A DNA stretch of 64,000 nt, taken from assembly GCA_014526335.1 (NCBI GenBank), contig JACTAT010000061.1:2074421-2138420 (forward strand), read 5' to 3'. How positions within the stretch are numbered: position 1 is the first letter of the stretch; the number at the start of each line of letters is the position of its first letter. A program made the translations under genes and the position numbers. Below the pieces are notes generated by a model. It saw only the letters and a list, made by a program, of their open reading frames with translations, was not told where the DNA came from and ran no database searches. This DNA comes from Chrysaora quinquecirrha. Lineage: Eukaryota; Cnidaria; Scyphozoa; Semaeostomeae; Pelagiidae. Of this stretch, positions 44,235 through 57,300 are shown in pieces.

Positions 44235-47080
44235 ATGGTTAATCTTCGAGCAAAATGTGTTATTTGTGGTATGAGTTTACTTTTTAGATTGCGTATAATA
44301 ATTAAAGCGATACAAAAGATATCAATTCAATAATAAATTTAGTTTTAAAGTTCTAGAAAGTTCGAGACTTTTTTTAGGCCGTATGTAAGCCTGTTCTCCG
44401 GTCTGCCTCACTTCTTATAGAAAGACCATCACTATATGCTGCATATACCTTGGTGTGTGATTGTTGTCTTTCTTCAGGAGATGCCACTGTTGGTAAGTCG
44501 GCTTTGATACAATCATTCAACAGCGATGGTACACAATATCCTAAGAACTATCTTATGGTGAGAACCCTTGTTTATTTAATTTTTATGTTTGAAGGATGAA
44601 AACATTATGTAGGGGTTTTCGGCAAACCGGAAGAAATAGACCTGGATAGATAGATAGATACCTAGATAGATACCTAGGAATGTTGTAACAATAAGATCGG
44701 AATTTCTATTCTCTATGTAGGAATTTCTATTCTCTATGTGCACAATGAAAACAATCGTTTCATTGAACCACTGAGTTCCCTATTGTTCTGCCTCTGTACT
44801 CAGCCTCATAAAAGAATTTAATGAATAGCTCCCGCCCTGCTGAACCCAGAAACGCGTTTCTTTTTTTGAACGAAGCCTTTTCTGCCCAAAAAGTGCAAGC
44901 CGTATTATTCTACATGTTTTTGGTCCTGCAATGTGGTCAAAATTTTGATTTGCTCTTGATTTTGAAGTGTTTGGTTTCATTGCGGACATATATTGCTAGT
45001 TGAACTCAACTAATAGCGTTCCTTTGTTCTACCAAAGTTGTTTACCACTCAATTACAAGCCACTTGTGTAAAAGCAATTTGTCTATGTATCTCTAAAAGC
45101 TGGAACAAAGAATGAAGTCAGGAACGATCTGGAATGAGCGGGAAACAGTGGTTTTCATGAACGTGCGGGAACGGAGGGGAATAAGTGCGAACACGCACAA
45201 GGAAACATGTAGATAAACGGGATCAGTGGCAATTATTGCTAACAGGAGAAAACAAGGACGGTTAGGCGGTTAGGAACAAAGTCGGATCTGATAGAAATCA
45301 GATTTGTTTGCCGATGGAGTACAGCTGGATTTGGATTCAGTTAGAATCAGGTTAAAAAATGCGAGAACAGGGCCGAAATTTGTTGCAACTCTATTCTGTT
45401 CATTGCAATCTCCTAGGCCTGATCTCATTCTTCAAACATTGCTAATGGGTACCTTTAATCTTTAAATCAATTATAATTTGTATTGTAAAAGGTTATATAG
45501 GTATTTCAGTGAGCTAATAACAAACATAGCATTGCAAACATATCTGTAATATGCAATTCAATTCTAGACCACTGGTATTGAATTGGTTGTCAAACAAGTT
45601 CCGATTCCAGAGACTTCAGATTCAGTGGTAAGAAATCATTTCATGTCATTTCATTCTGTCCCTGTCTGATTTTTAAACTTAGATCAACTGAAGATCTCTA
45701 TCAAGTAAGCTGTCATTTTCAATTTCAGGAGCTGTTTCTTTATGACTGTGCTGGAAAAGACATCTTCTATAATCAGATAAGCAAACATGTTAGTAGAATT
45801 TGATTGTCATTGTTTTGAGCTCTACGTGTTTTAGTTACTTTGGGCCTTTTGCATCTTATTTGTGTTTTGTTTTGAAATTATATTTGTCTTGTTTACTTCA
45901 AGTTGGATGATGCTGCACTGTTAATGGTTGTTTATGATGCAACCAACAATCAGTCATTCAAAAATTGTAGTAAATGGATAAAGAATATAAAAAATCTGAA
46001 TCCAGAGAAGGCAATACCAGGTGGGCATCAATAAATTTTTATGAGTTTATAATTTTACTGCCTTAGTAGCTGATGTTTAACAATGTAGTTGAGAGTGATT
46101 GGAGAATGGGTGCCCTCCCCCTTGCCCTCATTTTTTTGCATGTAGAGCCTGAATATTTTTTTTGTTTTTATTTGCATTTAGCTATTCTTGTTGCAAATAA
46201 GATTGATCTAAAAGAGAGAAAAGTTGTGTCACCTGAAGCTGGAAGAGAACTGGCAAAATCTGAGAACATGGAGTATTTTGAAACCTCAGCGGTAAGACAA
46301 AAATGTTTTGGTTCTTTACACCTAAGTTTTAGAAATTTGAAAAGAAATTTTTTCTTAGAAATTTGATGAAAAAGTTTCAAAAGAGAGTTTTTAAAGAAAA
46401 TGTTTTATCAAAAAGTTTTTGAAGAAGAGTTTTTAGAGAAAAAGTTTTATTGAAAAGTTTTTGAAGAAAAGTTTTAAAGAAAATGTTTCATTAAGAAAAA
46501 GTTTTTGAATAAAAATTGTTAAGAAAAGTTTTAAAGAAACATTTTAAAGAAAAGTTTTGAAGAGAAGTTTCAAGGAAAAGTTTTTAAAGAAAGTTTATTA
46601 AGAAAACATTTTGAATAAAATAAAAAGCTTTTGAGAAAAGTTTTTAAAGAAAAAGTTTTATCAACAATTTTTAAAGAGAAGATTTTAAGAAAAGTTTTTG
46701 AAGAAAAGTTTCGAAGAAAATTTTCAAGAAAAGTTTTTAAGAAAAGTTTTGAAGAAAAGTTTTAGAGAAAAGTTTTAAAGAAAAGGTTTAAAGAGGAGTT
46801 TTAAAGAAAAGTTTTAACAAAAAGTTTAAGAGAAAAATTTTAAAGAAAAGTTTTTGAATAAAAATTTCAAAGAAAAGTTTTTAAAAACAGGTTGTTCTTA
46901 AGACAACTTTGAGGTTTTGTTATTAAGATAATGAGGAAAAATTATAAAAAATAATTAGAAATTAATTTTCGTATTTGACAGAAAGAACTAAGAGATGTTG
47001 AAACGCCTTTTCTCCACCTTGCTGTTATGTTTCATGCTGCATATCAAGAGAAAATAGAGTCACTAAACCAACAATCATAG
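44235..47080 (+). CDS. IFT27: Intraflagellar transport protein 27 (Rab-like GTPase)
   Basis: Seven exons (44235-44268, 44478-44557, 45568-45627, 45729-45788, 45903-46020, 46182-46291, 46982-47080) give 186 residues, the same length as human IFT27 as I recall it. GTPase motifs are complete: CGDATVGKSAL (P-loop), YLMTTGIEL (switch I region), DCAGKD (DxxG), VANKID and ETSA. The end lacks the prenylation cysteines of true Rabs, as expected for IFT27. The protein pairs with IFT25 in the IFT-B complex and acts in ciliary transport and BBSome export. All splice sites are GT-AG. An AATAAA at 47361-47366 is a candidate polyadenylation signal. The neighbouring JOSD gene converges on it. Confidence 0.93.
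46365..46885. repeat. GAAAAGTTTTTGAAGAAAAG minisatellite in IFT27 intron 6
   Basis: Irregular tandem units of 13-27 bp built of GAAAAGTTTT with TTAAAGAA or TTGAAGAA spacers, about 0.5 kb, strongly purine/T patterned. Confidence 0.92.
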
Positions 47081-47360
47081 CAGATTGACATTTTATACAT
47101 CAAAAATTGCACAAGAACCTTTGTAACACTAATTGTACATAAAATCTTAATTAGATGAAAAAATTTTAAGTATCACTAAATTATTTGAGCTAAATTGGTT
47201 AATAGATGTATCCTGTTTTGGATTGTTTCCAATGCAGTTTGCATCATGTCCCACTGCGCCATAAGAAGTAACTGCTGTGAAACAAACCAAATTGGATACA
47301 TCTATAGACTAAGAAAGACTAGTTAATGTTATACCTATATTAGTTCTGTAGATAACTGCA

Positions 47361-47366
47361 AATAAA
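47361..47366 (+). promoter_or_regulatory. Candidate polyadenylation signal of IFT27
   Basis: AATAAA about 280 bases after the TAG at 47078-47080. Confidence 0.45.
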
Positions 47367-47504
47367 ACATTTGGTCCAACCTTCTGAAATCTTATTTTGT
47401 ACCATACTCTCATATGGATATCTAAATGTGGTACAAACCACAAAGGTCCCTTCAAGTACGTTATAACAGGATTATACTGAAACAGTTAATTATAAAGCCA
47501 TATC

Positions 47505-47510
47505 TTTATT
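47505..47510 (-). promoter_or_regulatory. Candidate polyadenylation signal of JOSD gene
   Basis: AATAAA on the minus strand (TTTATT on plus), about 83 bases after the stop at 47593. Together with the site at 47361 it shows the two convergent 3' ends overlap. Confidence 0.5.
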
Positions 47511-47592
47511 ACTTTTCTTTAACTTTTTAAAAATGTCTGTTCTTAAATATTCTGAAATTTTGCTTCCTGGAGTCCTTTATATCAATAAGAAC

Positions 47593-48795
47593 TTAACTTG
47601 TCTCCCCATTTATCTCCCAGCTCCGATTCTCTGCAACCTGCTTTTCAACAACAAACAACAGTTCTGTTTTAGCTTCAGTAAGTTTTTGAGCTAAGAATTC
47701 CTTTAACGATGACTCATTTCCAATTTCTTCGGGGTGTTTCAGTTTTGAATCTAAGTTATAATAAGTTTTGTTGATTTTTCTTACACAAACCCAATGTCTG
47801 AAAAACTTTGCAACATGATGCCCAAAAACATTCCACCCAGATACTGTGTTGACAAATATCCCAAATATGCTTTCAAAGTTGATTTCATCCAATGACCTGA
47901 AAAAAATTGTTTATTGTTAGAGAATTAATATGTAAAATATAATACAATTGAACATTAGTATCTCAATAAATTGATCTATCACACAGGGGTTGCAATTGCT
48001 ATTGGAGCTATGCGGTGTTGCTACAGCACAATCTTTAGTTTAGAAAACTAAAAAAATTTCACACCTAGAGGTACCTACTTAGTTTGTGAAAAATCCCCCA
48101 AAATGGTCCTGCCCTTGCTTGCAAAAGAACTGGTGCCCCTCCCCACCAAACAACTAAGTTAGCCAATTCCTAGGGCCACTGCAGTGGACCACACCTAGAC
48201 TGATTACATTCCTCCCACTCTTTCGGAAACAGCTCATAACAACTACAGCAACATAATCGCTGTTTCCTCAGAGTGGAGCGGGGTGGTGGGGTGTGGAGGA
48301 GCGTAGACTACGACGAATGTAATAAGTCTAGACCACACCCCCTTGTTCAATTCCATGTCCGGATTTTAGGGCTTGTATGACACATGTAATAAGACCCCAT
48401 TTAAAACAGGAAATTTCCAGAATTATACCAACAATCGTATAAGCATGCCTCAACATGTTTCAGCCCTGTAACTGGATAATTTCCTGGATATTATTTTTTA
48501 CTGAAATTATTTTTAACCTTCGTTTGTCGAACCAAACTATTTCATAGCCCCTGAAGCCAAGAACAACCATAATTGCGTTCACATCGTAATTTCCAACGCC
48601 TAAAATACTCTTGTGAGGGTTCCAATATGTATCAGGAGACAAATTCTTGCAAATATCGTTCATGGTTGCCTTGTTTATAGCAGAGCCATCTTGAAAAAGA
48701 TTGTTTATTGCATGCACTGCACACATTTGAAGTCTTTGTCTCTCATGATAGATTTCATCTGACTGCTCTTGTTCTGCCTCTGCCATTTTGTTCAT
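47593..48795 (-). CDS. Josephin domain deubiquitinase (JOSD1/JOSD2 homolog)
   Basis: Two exons on the minus strand, 48795-48518 and 47896-47593, phase 2 junction, give 193 residues, close to human JOSD1 (about 202) and JOSD2 (about 188). The Josephin fold is complete. IYHERQRLQMCAVHAINNLF holds the catalytic Cys25 and the oxyanion Gln20. GNYDVNAIMVVL is the conserved middle block. RHWVCVR has the catalytic His127, and YYNLDSKL the third catalytic residue (Asn140 or Asp142). These enzymes cleave ubiquitin chains; JOSD1 is membrane-linked in mammals. There is no polyQ or UIM tail, so it is not ataxin-3. It lies head to head with GTPBP1, as in human. I cannot decide between JOSD1 and JOSD2 because the duplication is probably vertebrate. 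Confidence 0.92.
48187..48339. repeat. R5 MITE with 9-bp target duplication GACCACACC
   Basis: Duplications at 48187-48195 and 48331-48339 flank a 135-bp element with ends TAGACTGATTAC and GTAATAAGTCTA. It is in the single intron of the JOSD gene, in inverse orientation to the copies at 35092 and 57781. Confidence 0.9.
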
Positions 48796-51339
48796 AAAGA
48801 TATTTCGAGCTCATTGAAGTTTTGTTGAGTGAAATTCGTTTCAAACCCTGCATTAAACACAGTTTTTCTGCTACAAGCATCGACAGTACTGCAAGCGTTC
48901 CAGTAAAATCAAGAAAAGAATTTTTCAATTTGAAGGTGAGGCAAAATTTTTGTATGACAAACCTCGTTTTCATTAAGTGTTTTTGATGTGGAAAAACCCG
49001 AACCAATAGACCGGACCTGACCGACGCACAAATATTTGCCAGTGGAAATTAAAATCGTTCATACTTACTATAATGGCTTGCAAGATTATTTGAACGGAAA
49101 ACCATCTCTGAGCATACTAAGAAGTGAGAAGGTGGAATGCATCAATCAAAAATTGAGGCCGAATTAACATTGTGTTTGAAACAACAGTTAGCTTGTTAGC
49201 TTGCGGGGAAACCAGTGGAATTTAAATGGAGAGTCCAATTGAGAAACGAACTCTCTCCCTTTTGGTTTTCATCTGGACCGATTCCTTAACACCTGAGTGG
49301 AAAAAAGATCATTGCATTTGCAAATCATTTGCAAGATGAAGATCTCTCTCTCCCTCATTCTATTCCACACCCACCCTTTTCTATTCTATAAGACCCTCAG
49401 CTTTTAAGCGCTCCCTCTAAAGCTTTTAAATAGCGGGCGTGCAGTATTCAGGACATTTACAATCGAAAAGAATAAGCGCACCTCTTAAAGTTAAAACTTT
49501 TAACGCATATTTGCCAGTGTTTTCCTTTATAACTCTAAGCTATGGGTCATAACAGATACATTTGAAAAACAGATAGATTCTTTTCACATAAAGATGTTTA
49601 GGAGAGTAATTAACTTATTTTGGCCAAAAGTGATTTCGAACGAAAGATTATATAAAAAAACAGGAACAATGAAATGGAGTGCCATCATTAGAAAGAGAGG
49701 ATTAAATTGGCTTGGTCATTTGATGAGACTGGATAAAAAAACGCCAGCTCCAATCCCGGACAAAACTCAATGAGACTTCCATAAAGTGTCATCATGATGA
49801 TGATGTGCAGTATTATCGAATCATGGCTGTTTTCGGTTAATAGCCTATTCAATGAGGTTAAAAAGGATTTTACCCCGGGAGGGGTACTTCAATATGAAGA
49901 CATACTGGACGTGCCGCTCATATGGATGGGTTTTTTCGACTGATATTCTGCTCTACAACCCATCAACCAGAATAGAGGCTCTATTCTGGTTGATGGGTTG
50001 GTATTTTAGGATTTTCTTACTAATAGGTCCCATAATGATTTACCGCAAAGTGACTGACAACCTTTCTACTGTGTTTTTTGCTTTCGAGACGATGAATTAG
50101 CAGCAACAACAGAGCTCGGTCACATTGATTGCAAAGAATCGCCGTCAGATTCGATTTTGCGAGACTTTTAGTGAATTCTAGCACTGTAAAAGGGTTGTAA
50201 AATCAACCAAATTCATACACAAGGGCTTGAAATTTCCCGATTTTCATGCAAATGGGTCAGAAATCCTTGAAAATCTTATCATACAAATGGGTCCTTTTGT
50301 CAAAGTCCAGATTCACGTCTAATCATGGACACATTGAAGTACCCTCCCCGGGGATTTTACAAGAAGTTAGAAAACTGTCTTTCTTTTCTTGTGTTTTTCT
50401 TTCATTTCCACATAAACTATCACTTGCACAATAGTAGCTGTTCGCAACTGGCCGCTTCTAAAAGTTTCTAAACTTAATAAACAAAATTGGGCATTAAATG
50501 CAAAAATATAGTGTTCCATTTTTATACCCTCTGCTTTCGATTCCATACCATGTTTTCCAAGTTCCGGATTTTGACTGATCTTCAACACCCAAGAGAGGCT
50601 AATGCTATTGTTGTTGGTTTGGTTTTCATTCAGCGTTCATGGCCGATTCGATTCCACGTCTGATGTAACAACTCTGCAATAAAGTTTATATTTCTAAAAA
50701 TCTAGCGAAGATTGCATCACGATTTCTTTAGGCACAAAAATCAAATAAATTACTTGAGCAGCTAGTTTTGCTTTAGATGGTGATTTGAATCCACAAAGCA
50801 GAGAAAAACAAGTGGACAGAAAGTAAGTGAATTTTTTAGAAACTTTTTTGCCTAGGCCAAAATAAAAAGAGCGCAAGGTTTTAAATTCAAGGTACACAAA
50901 GCAGGTACAATAAGGCAAGCGGGGACCGATACACGAAAGGCTTGGTCAGATTGTTTTGTAAATAGTAAGTTTTTGACATTAAAAATTTGCTGCAAAAGTG
51001 TTTAATGCAGGGTAACTTTTGAATTTTTATTAACCCAGTTATCCCTTAGCAGACAAAGACCACGTATATATCTATATAAAGCTAATTTTTGGTGATGATT
51101 ATTTGAATAAATAGGTCAGTACGTTCTTAAGCTGGTGATTATGTAAATCATTTGTCCAGAGCCATAAATAACTGCTCTGTATTCATATGCACAATTAGGT
51201 TAATTTGGCTTTTTAATTTAATTTTAATTTCCATTAATTAGTCTCTCTTTATTACAGGAAATTTTTGCTGAATTAAGAGAATTAATGCCCCTTTAATTGG
51301 AACACCTCATTAGAAAATTGGAACATTGGTTTTTAAAGC
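48796..51339. other. Intergenic between divergent JOSD and GTPBP1; MITEs only
   Basis: 2.5 kb with no further gene. It holds an R8 fragment at 49030-49290, a foldback element at 49867-50356 (below), and an AT-rich region. Promoters of both genes should lie near the two ends. Confidence 0.5.
49867..50356. repeat. Foldback MITE with CCCCGGG ends, containing a perfect hairpin
   Basis: Left end GGATTTTACCCCGGGAGGGG + TACTTCAAT is the inverse of the right end ATTGAAGTACCCTCCCCGGG + GATTTTAC. Inside, 49957-49977 and 49979-49999 are perfect 21-base inverse copies separated by one base. Confidence 0.78.
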
Positions 51340-54300
51340 ATGACTGATCAAGTCCCCCAAGAGAGCTTTGGGTGTGACCTTTTCGCCCCCGCTGAAGATG
51401 AAAATGTCATTGAGAATGGAACTGAAAATAATGAGATGTCAATCCTGAACTCAAAAGTAAGATGAAAAAAATTTATCATCAATTATAACTTTATATGCCT
51501 ACTTTATATTCCAGTTTTCAACAAGATCTCGAATGTGCATTAGGGACTTTCTATTGTTCCATCATATTGTTAACCTATTGTTCTATTGAATAACTCTGGT
51601 TTGCAAATGCCATTATCTGCATGATTGCCAAGGGCTGCATTAATTTCTAAACACTAGAGCCAAATCTGCAGGGGTATTGTTGTTTGCCACTCGTAGACAG
51701 TGATACAACCAGGCAGACACCCAACACTAGAATATAGACCATTATAGACCATGATCTTCGGATAACAAAACCATTACAAATTCCGAAGGTTAAAACAACT
51801 AATTACGGCATTAAATCTTTGAGTTTTCAAGGGCCCAAGATCTGGAACTCACTTCCAGCTGAAATCAAGTCAGCCCGAAATAACAAAGAGTTCAAAGCTT
51901 AATAAAGACATGATTCTTGAATAAAAAGTGTGCGTGTTCCTTCTGTTATAAATGAATCTTTGATGCAATCTGTGGATTTGCTTCATGTTAGTTTGAATTA
52001 GTGTTTATCACTATTGTGTTATACTAACGTTAAACAATGTACAACTACTAGGAGGATCAAAAGGTGGTGGTCAAAAATGAGGGCATGCTACTAAACCAAT
52101 CTTTGCAATTATCTGGTATCAGTTGCCTCCCTCCAATGTCTCCTTGGCTTCACCATTGCCAATAGAGGAGGCAAAGCTCACCAGTTCACTAATGATGCAA
52201 GATATTTCTCCAATTACCATCATGGAAGATAGAAGCTTGCCCTTTATTATAGAAAGGAGAATTTAGCTGCATCACACTTTAAACAGTCATGGTTTTATTG
52301 TGGTGTTACACAAATGTACGGATTATAAAATTATCTGCCACATTCCATGTTTCTTAAAATCTAACTGCATCTGTCTTGTTTTATAGAATGCTCTTATCAG
52401 CCCAAGTGAAGATGGTTTTGAAATATTGCTTGGCAGAATAAAAAACAGAATCAAGGATGGAGTTGGAGAAACAATCTATGAAGTTGGAGTAGGAGGTAGA
52501 ATAAACTAAATTTCATTTGTTGATTGACTGACTGATTTATTGATTAGTTGATTGATTGATTGACTCATAGGTTGATTGATTAGTTGATTGATTTATTGAT
52601 TGATTCATTGTTTAGTTATTTGATTGATTGACTAATTGGTCAATTGATCATTAGATTGATTGATAGATTGATTGATTGACTGGTTGATTGCTTGATTGGT
52701 TAATTCATTGATTCATTGATTGAATGCTTGATTTCCTGATTGGTTGATTGATTGATTTGTTGATTGGTTGATTAATTGGTTGATTGGTTAATAAGTTAAT
52801 TCTTTAATTGATTGATTAATTGATATATTGTTTGACTGATTAATTTCTTGATTGTTTTATTATGATTGCCTGATCGATTGATTGATTAATTGCGTGGTTT
52901 ATCACTTGATTGGTTGATTGATTGATTAATTCAATGATAGATTTGTTGTTATCTTGAACCTAGTCTTGATTCCATCTATTTCTTATCACCCATTTGATGA
53001 TAATAACAATAAGCAGTTCTTACCCACAATCAAGCATTCTTAATCATCTTTGTAAGCAACATCATTATCACTGGAGCCTTGGTTAGAATCATCTTGAAAG
53101 TGCTGTGGTATTATGGTCTAATCCAGCCGACTTGTGATGCCAAAAGCTCAACAAGGTCATGGTTCGAGCTCAAGCAATGGTGGCGTCAAAACCAGGGTCG
53201 ACGTATCGATTAGTTAACCTACTACTCAGTTCCTAGCGACTGGCACTAAAACACCATTTCACTTTCACGGCTTTCACCTTTCTTGCTCAATCAACCCCCT
53301 AATTTTATCATTCCTTGTCATTTAAATCATCACCCAAACGTCTTAATTGCTAATTTGGATCATCTTCGTCATCGTCTTTATTTATTTTAGATGGAGGCGA
53401 CAGTGGTTTGAGTGACGAAGACCTAAAGGCATCCATTGCAACTTTGCAAAGTATTGCACAGCAGTTGAATTGTGATATTGTGTTGCTTCGTGAGAAAGAT
53501 GTTGTTGATGGGAAGGTCGCTGAATATCTACTGAGGGAGACAGTTAAAGAGGAAGATTTCTGTGAAGTCAGGTATGTTAAGTTTGAAGTTTTCGAGGTGT
53601 AAAAAAATTATGAGTGTTTGTAACTATCTACAGTATTCTTGAGTAGAGTAGTGGAAACATTTTCGGGCAATAAAGGCGTTTTTTGTCTGACACTCTTCAG
53701 AATATAAACGTCAGAAATCGACCGAAACAAATTACTAAGGCGAAATTAATGAGGATCGAAATGAGGCCAGATGAGGATCGAAATGCACCAATCAGAAAGC
53801 GAGGACAAATTGACATTTAACAGGCCAAAAACACCAATCAGCTTGCTGGATACAGCGAGATAATCAATAGAGTTGATTGAAGAGTCCAAGTGAGAAAACG
53901 AACTCTTACTGTCTGAACAGAACCGGCTTCTGGTTTTGTTTCGGTCTATTTCTATTCCAAAACACCTAGATCCGCTTAGTCATTTGTTTCGGTCTGTTTC
54001 TGACGTTTATACTCTAAAGAGTGACAGATGGAAAAAGCTTTTAAGTATGCCCGAAATGTTTCCGCTGTTTATCTCAATTCTAAATCATCTATTGAATTTC
54101 CGTGCAGAGTTGCCGTAGTGGGTAATGTCGATGCTGGAAAAAGCACCTTACTTGGAGTATTAACCCATGGTACCCTTGATGATGGAAGAGGAACTGCAAG
54201 GTTAAAATTATTCCGACACAAACATGAAGTAGAATCAGGAAGAACAAGCAGTGTTGGAAATGACATTCTTGGTTTTGACAGCAAAGGAAATATTGTCAAT

Positions 54301-57300
54301 AAACCTGACCCTCGTAGTAAGTAATTCTAATTCTCAAATGTCTTTGCTGTTTAAGTCCTGGTCAAGCGATTTGTCTTTGTTATTAACGTTAAACGCACGC
54401 CAGGTATTGGCAGCGTTACTGCAGCTGCATCCAACACCCAGTGCTGTGGAAATAGAAATGAGCCCGGCCTAATTGGTGCGGGAAGGACTTTGGTGTGGGA
54501 AGGACTTTGTCGAATCAATGACCGTTTTATTTTCTTTTTAGGTGGAGCCCTGGACTGGCAAAGAATTTGTCGAGACTCATCAAAGGTTGGTTTGGTTTCT
54601 TTGTAAATTTTTTATCTAACTATTTTCATATCTTCTCATCTAAAGACAAATTCTTCCAATGAAGAGTTTACGAAAAACGTCTTTGATAACAGACTCGCAG
54701 GTCGATACTATCAAATCTAGAAGCCCTGACCGTAAAGGTTTCTATGCACAATTTCCTTCCGTCATGGTGCACGATAATCTTAACTTTCTGAAGACAATTT
54801 TTAACGCATAGATTTTAAGCAACTTAGGGCTCAGCGGAATAGCTGTAAGCAGATAAGCAGATGCAGCAGATATACAACAAGGGATGTGTTGCTTTTCAGT
54901 TTAAGTTCAAGTCATTTGGTTTATACACCAATGTAAATTTCCATTTTGAGCTATCACTCTAGGAGAAAAAGCGCTGTAAATATCTAGTAGAGAAAGTGCT
55001 AAGACTTTAGCAACCTATAAACAACTCCAAAGCCTTTCATATCTGATCGTTTATAAGGCTCAGTATGGGGAGCAGAACAACGGAAACCTCATTAGCATAA
55101 AGAGAATATTATTAATAGAGACTAGCCCTTGCCCGTCTCTGACCACCAAGGCTGAAATCTCAGATATTTTAAGCGACATTGATGGCTGACTCTTGGTAAA
55201 AAAGGAATTAATTCTTCGTTACTTTCCGCAGGTTCTAACATTCATTGACTTGGCTGGACATGAAAAGTACCTTAAAACAACCGTGTTTGGAATGACCGGA
55301 CATGCCCCTGATTATGCAATGTTGATGGTGAGTCAAAATGCATGCACAATTATTTACATAATTTGTTTTGAACGTCTCGTAAGAAACTCAGTATTGGAGT
55401 AAGCACACTCTCAGAGCTCTTTTAAGAAAGTTTAAGTAATTTCTCAATACCTGCCATTTTGCCTGTAATTAATAACCAAATAGCGTGAGAAACTTGGATT
55501 TGGTTTGTACAACTCTTGCGATCCTTACGACCCTTACGACTCTCAATTTAATGTCCGGCATTGTTCGTCTGTCAATAATGGGATCATAGTTTGCCTTTTT
55601 GTGTCCCTGTCCGTCCATCGTCTGCCACTTTGCAAATATCGGTCAAAACTTGCATTTACATTTAATTCTAATTGTATATTATTTCATAGAATGGCAAACG
55701 TCTTTATTTTTCCTTTTAACAGTAAGTTCCATAAGTCTGTTATTGTCCTTTTTTAGATTGGATCGAACATGGGTGTTGTTGGAATGACAAAAGGTATTCT
55801 GTTGTTATTTATAGAAAATATATGTTTTCCTGACTTTTCGTGTTCCCTCTTTTTACCATTTTACAGAGAAAATGCCTGTCCAACCGATCAAAATTTTCAA
55901 GCATTTGAAATAGCTTATGAAGCAATGTTGGAATGTTTCAGAACGTTACAAAACATATTTCAGCTTATTGCTTATCAAGCAGTATTAAGCAGAATTGTTT
56001 AGTGTCCTTGTTGACAGAGTTCATAACAATTTTTTTCCTGGAAGCAAGCAAAGTATGTTAAACGCGTAATGTTATGTGACGTGGCAAAACGTTCAACAAG
56101 TTCTCCCTAACAAATTTCTAAGCACCAGATGCTTGACAAACAATGCTTCATCGTTTGGCCAGATCTTTTTTGTGTCAGTTGACAACGAGAGAGAGCACGA
56201 CCAGTCAGCGATTGCGTGATGACTGAAACATTTGGCTTGCAAATCAAAGTTATAATATTTGACACAATGTTTGATCGTTTGGCCAGGGCCTTATACCTAT
56301 TCTGTGCTTGTACTGTTCAAGAGTAACAACATAATGGGATTAGTTGTTTTGGCAAAGAATGTTTGCTAACGAGACGAGCAGACTTGTAGCTTTGTTCCTT
56401 AAGGTTCACCGCGACATGGCTAACAGATTCTACAAGTGACTTTCCCTTCCACCCTCTTTCCATTTTATTGTGTATTTTTTTATCTTTCAGAGGTCTTTAT
56501 TATGATGAAAACTCTCTGTCCTTTCCGCCATTAGTTATTGTCCTATCTTTTCAGAACATCTTGGTCTCGCATTGGCACTAAATGTCCCTGTCTTTGTTGT
56601 CGTTACCAAAATCGACATGTGTCCTGCTAATGTACTACAAGACACAATGAAATTGCTATGCAGAATATTGAAGTCTCCCGGATGTCGAAAGATTCCTGTA
56701 GTCGTACAAAATGCTGATGACGTCATTGTTTCGGCATCGAATTTTACATCAGAAAGGTGCGTAGTTTATTCTCACGACCCGCGACTGTAATTCGGTATCG
56801 GCCTTACTTCAGTTTTTGCGGTTTTGCATTTTGAACTTAATGTCAAAAAGCTCAAGTAAAATGTGATCAGATGAAAATGTACTCGTGTTGAAATGTAGTA
56901 AACAATAGACCTTATAAGGAGGTCTGGATCGGCGTAACATTTTTCTGGAAAATGGTGGACATCTTCAGCTGAATTTCTGCAGATATTTCCAGCTTTTATT
57001 GTCGCAGATTCCTTTTCTCTCTTTTCTTTTATTATTGTTGAATTCGAAGCAAAATTTGCTGCACTTCCTCCCCTGAAGCGATTGTAATCCTGGTCTTTGC
57101 GCGCGGAGAGGATTCCCTTCCTCGAGATGTCTGCCATCTTCCAGAAAATGTTTCACAGACCCAAACCTTTTTGAAAAGGTCTATGGAATGAGACTAGACT
57201 GATTACCTGAGTCCCAGTTATCGCTCATGAGACCGAGGCTAGCACTAAAGGGAGATCGCTCAAACTGGTAGTATGAGCGTCCAGCAATTCAATTCAATAG

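Noticed and set aside
47593..48795. Ataxin-3 homolog
   Set aside because: The Josephin domain makes up the whole 193-residue protein; there are no UIM repeats or extended C-terminus.
55769..56002. 77-residue frame overlapping GTPBP1 exon 7
   Set aside because: It reads through a splice donor into intron 7 and a degraded R3 MITE.
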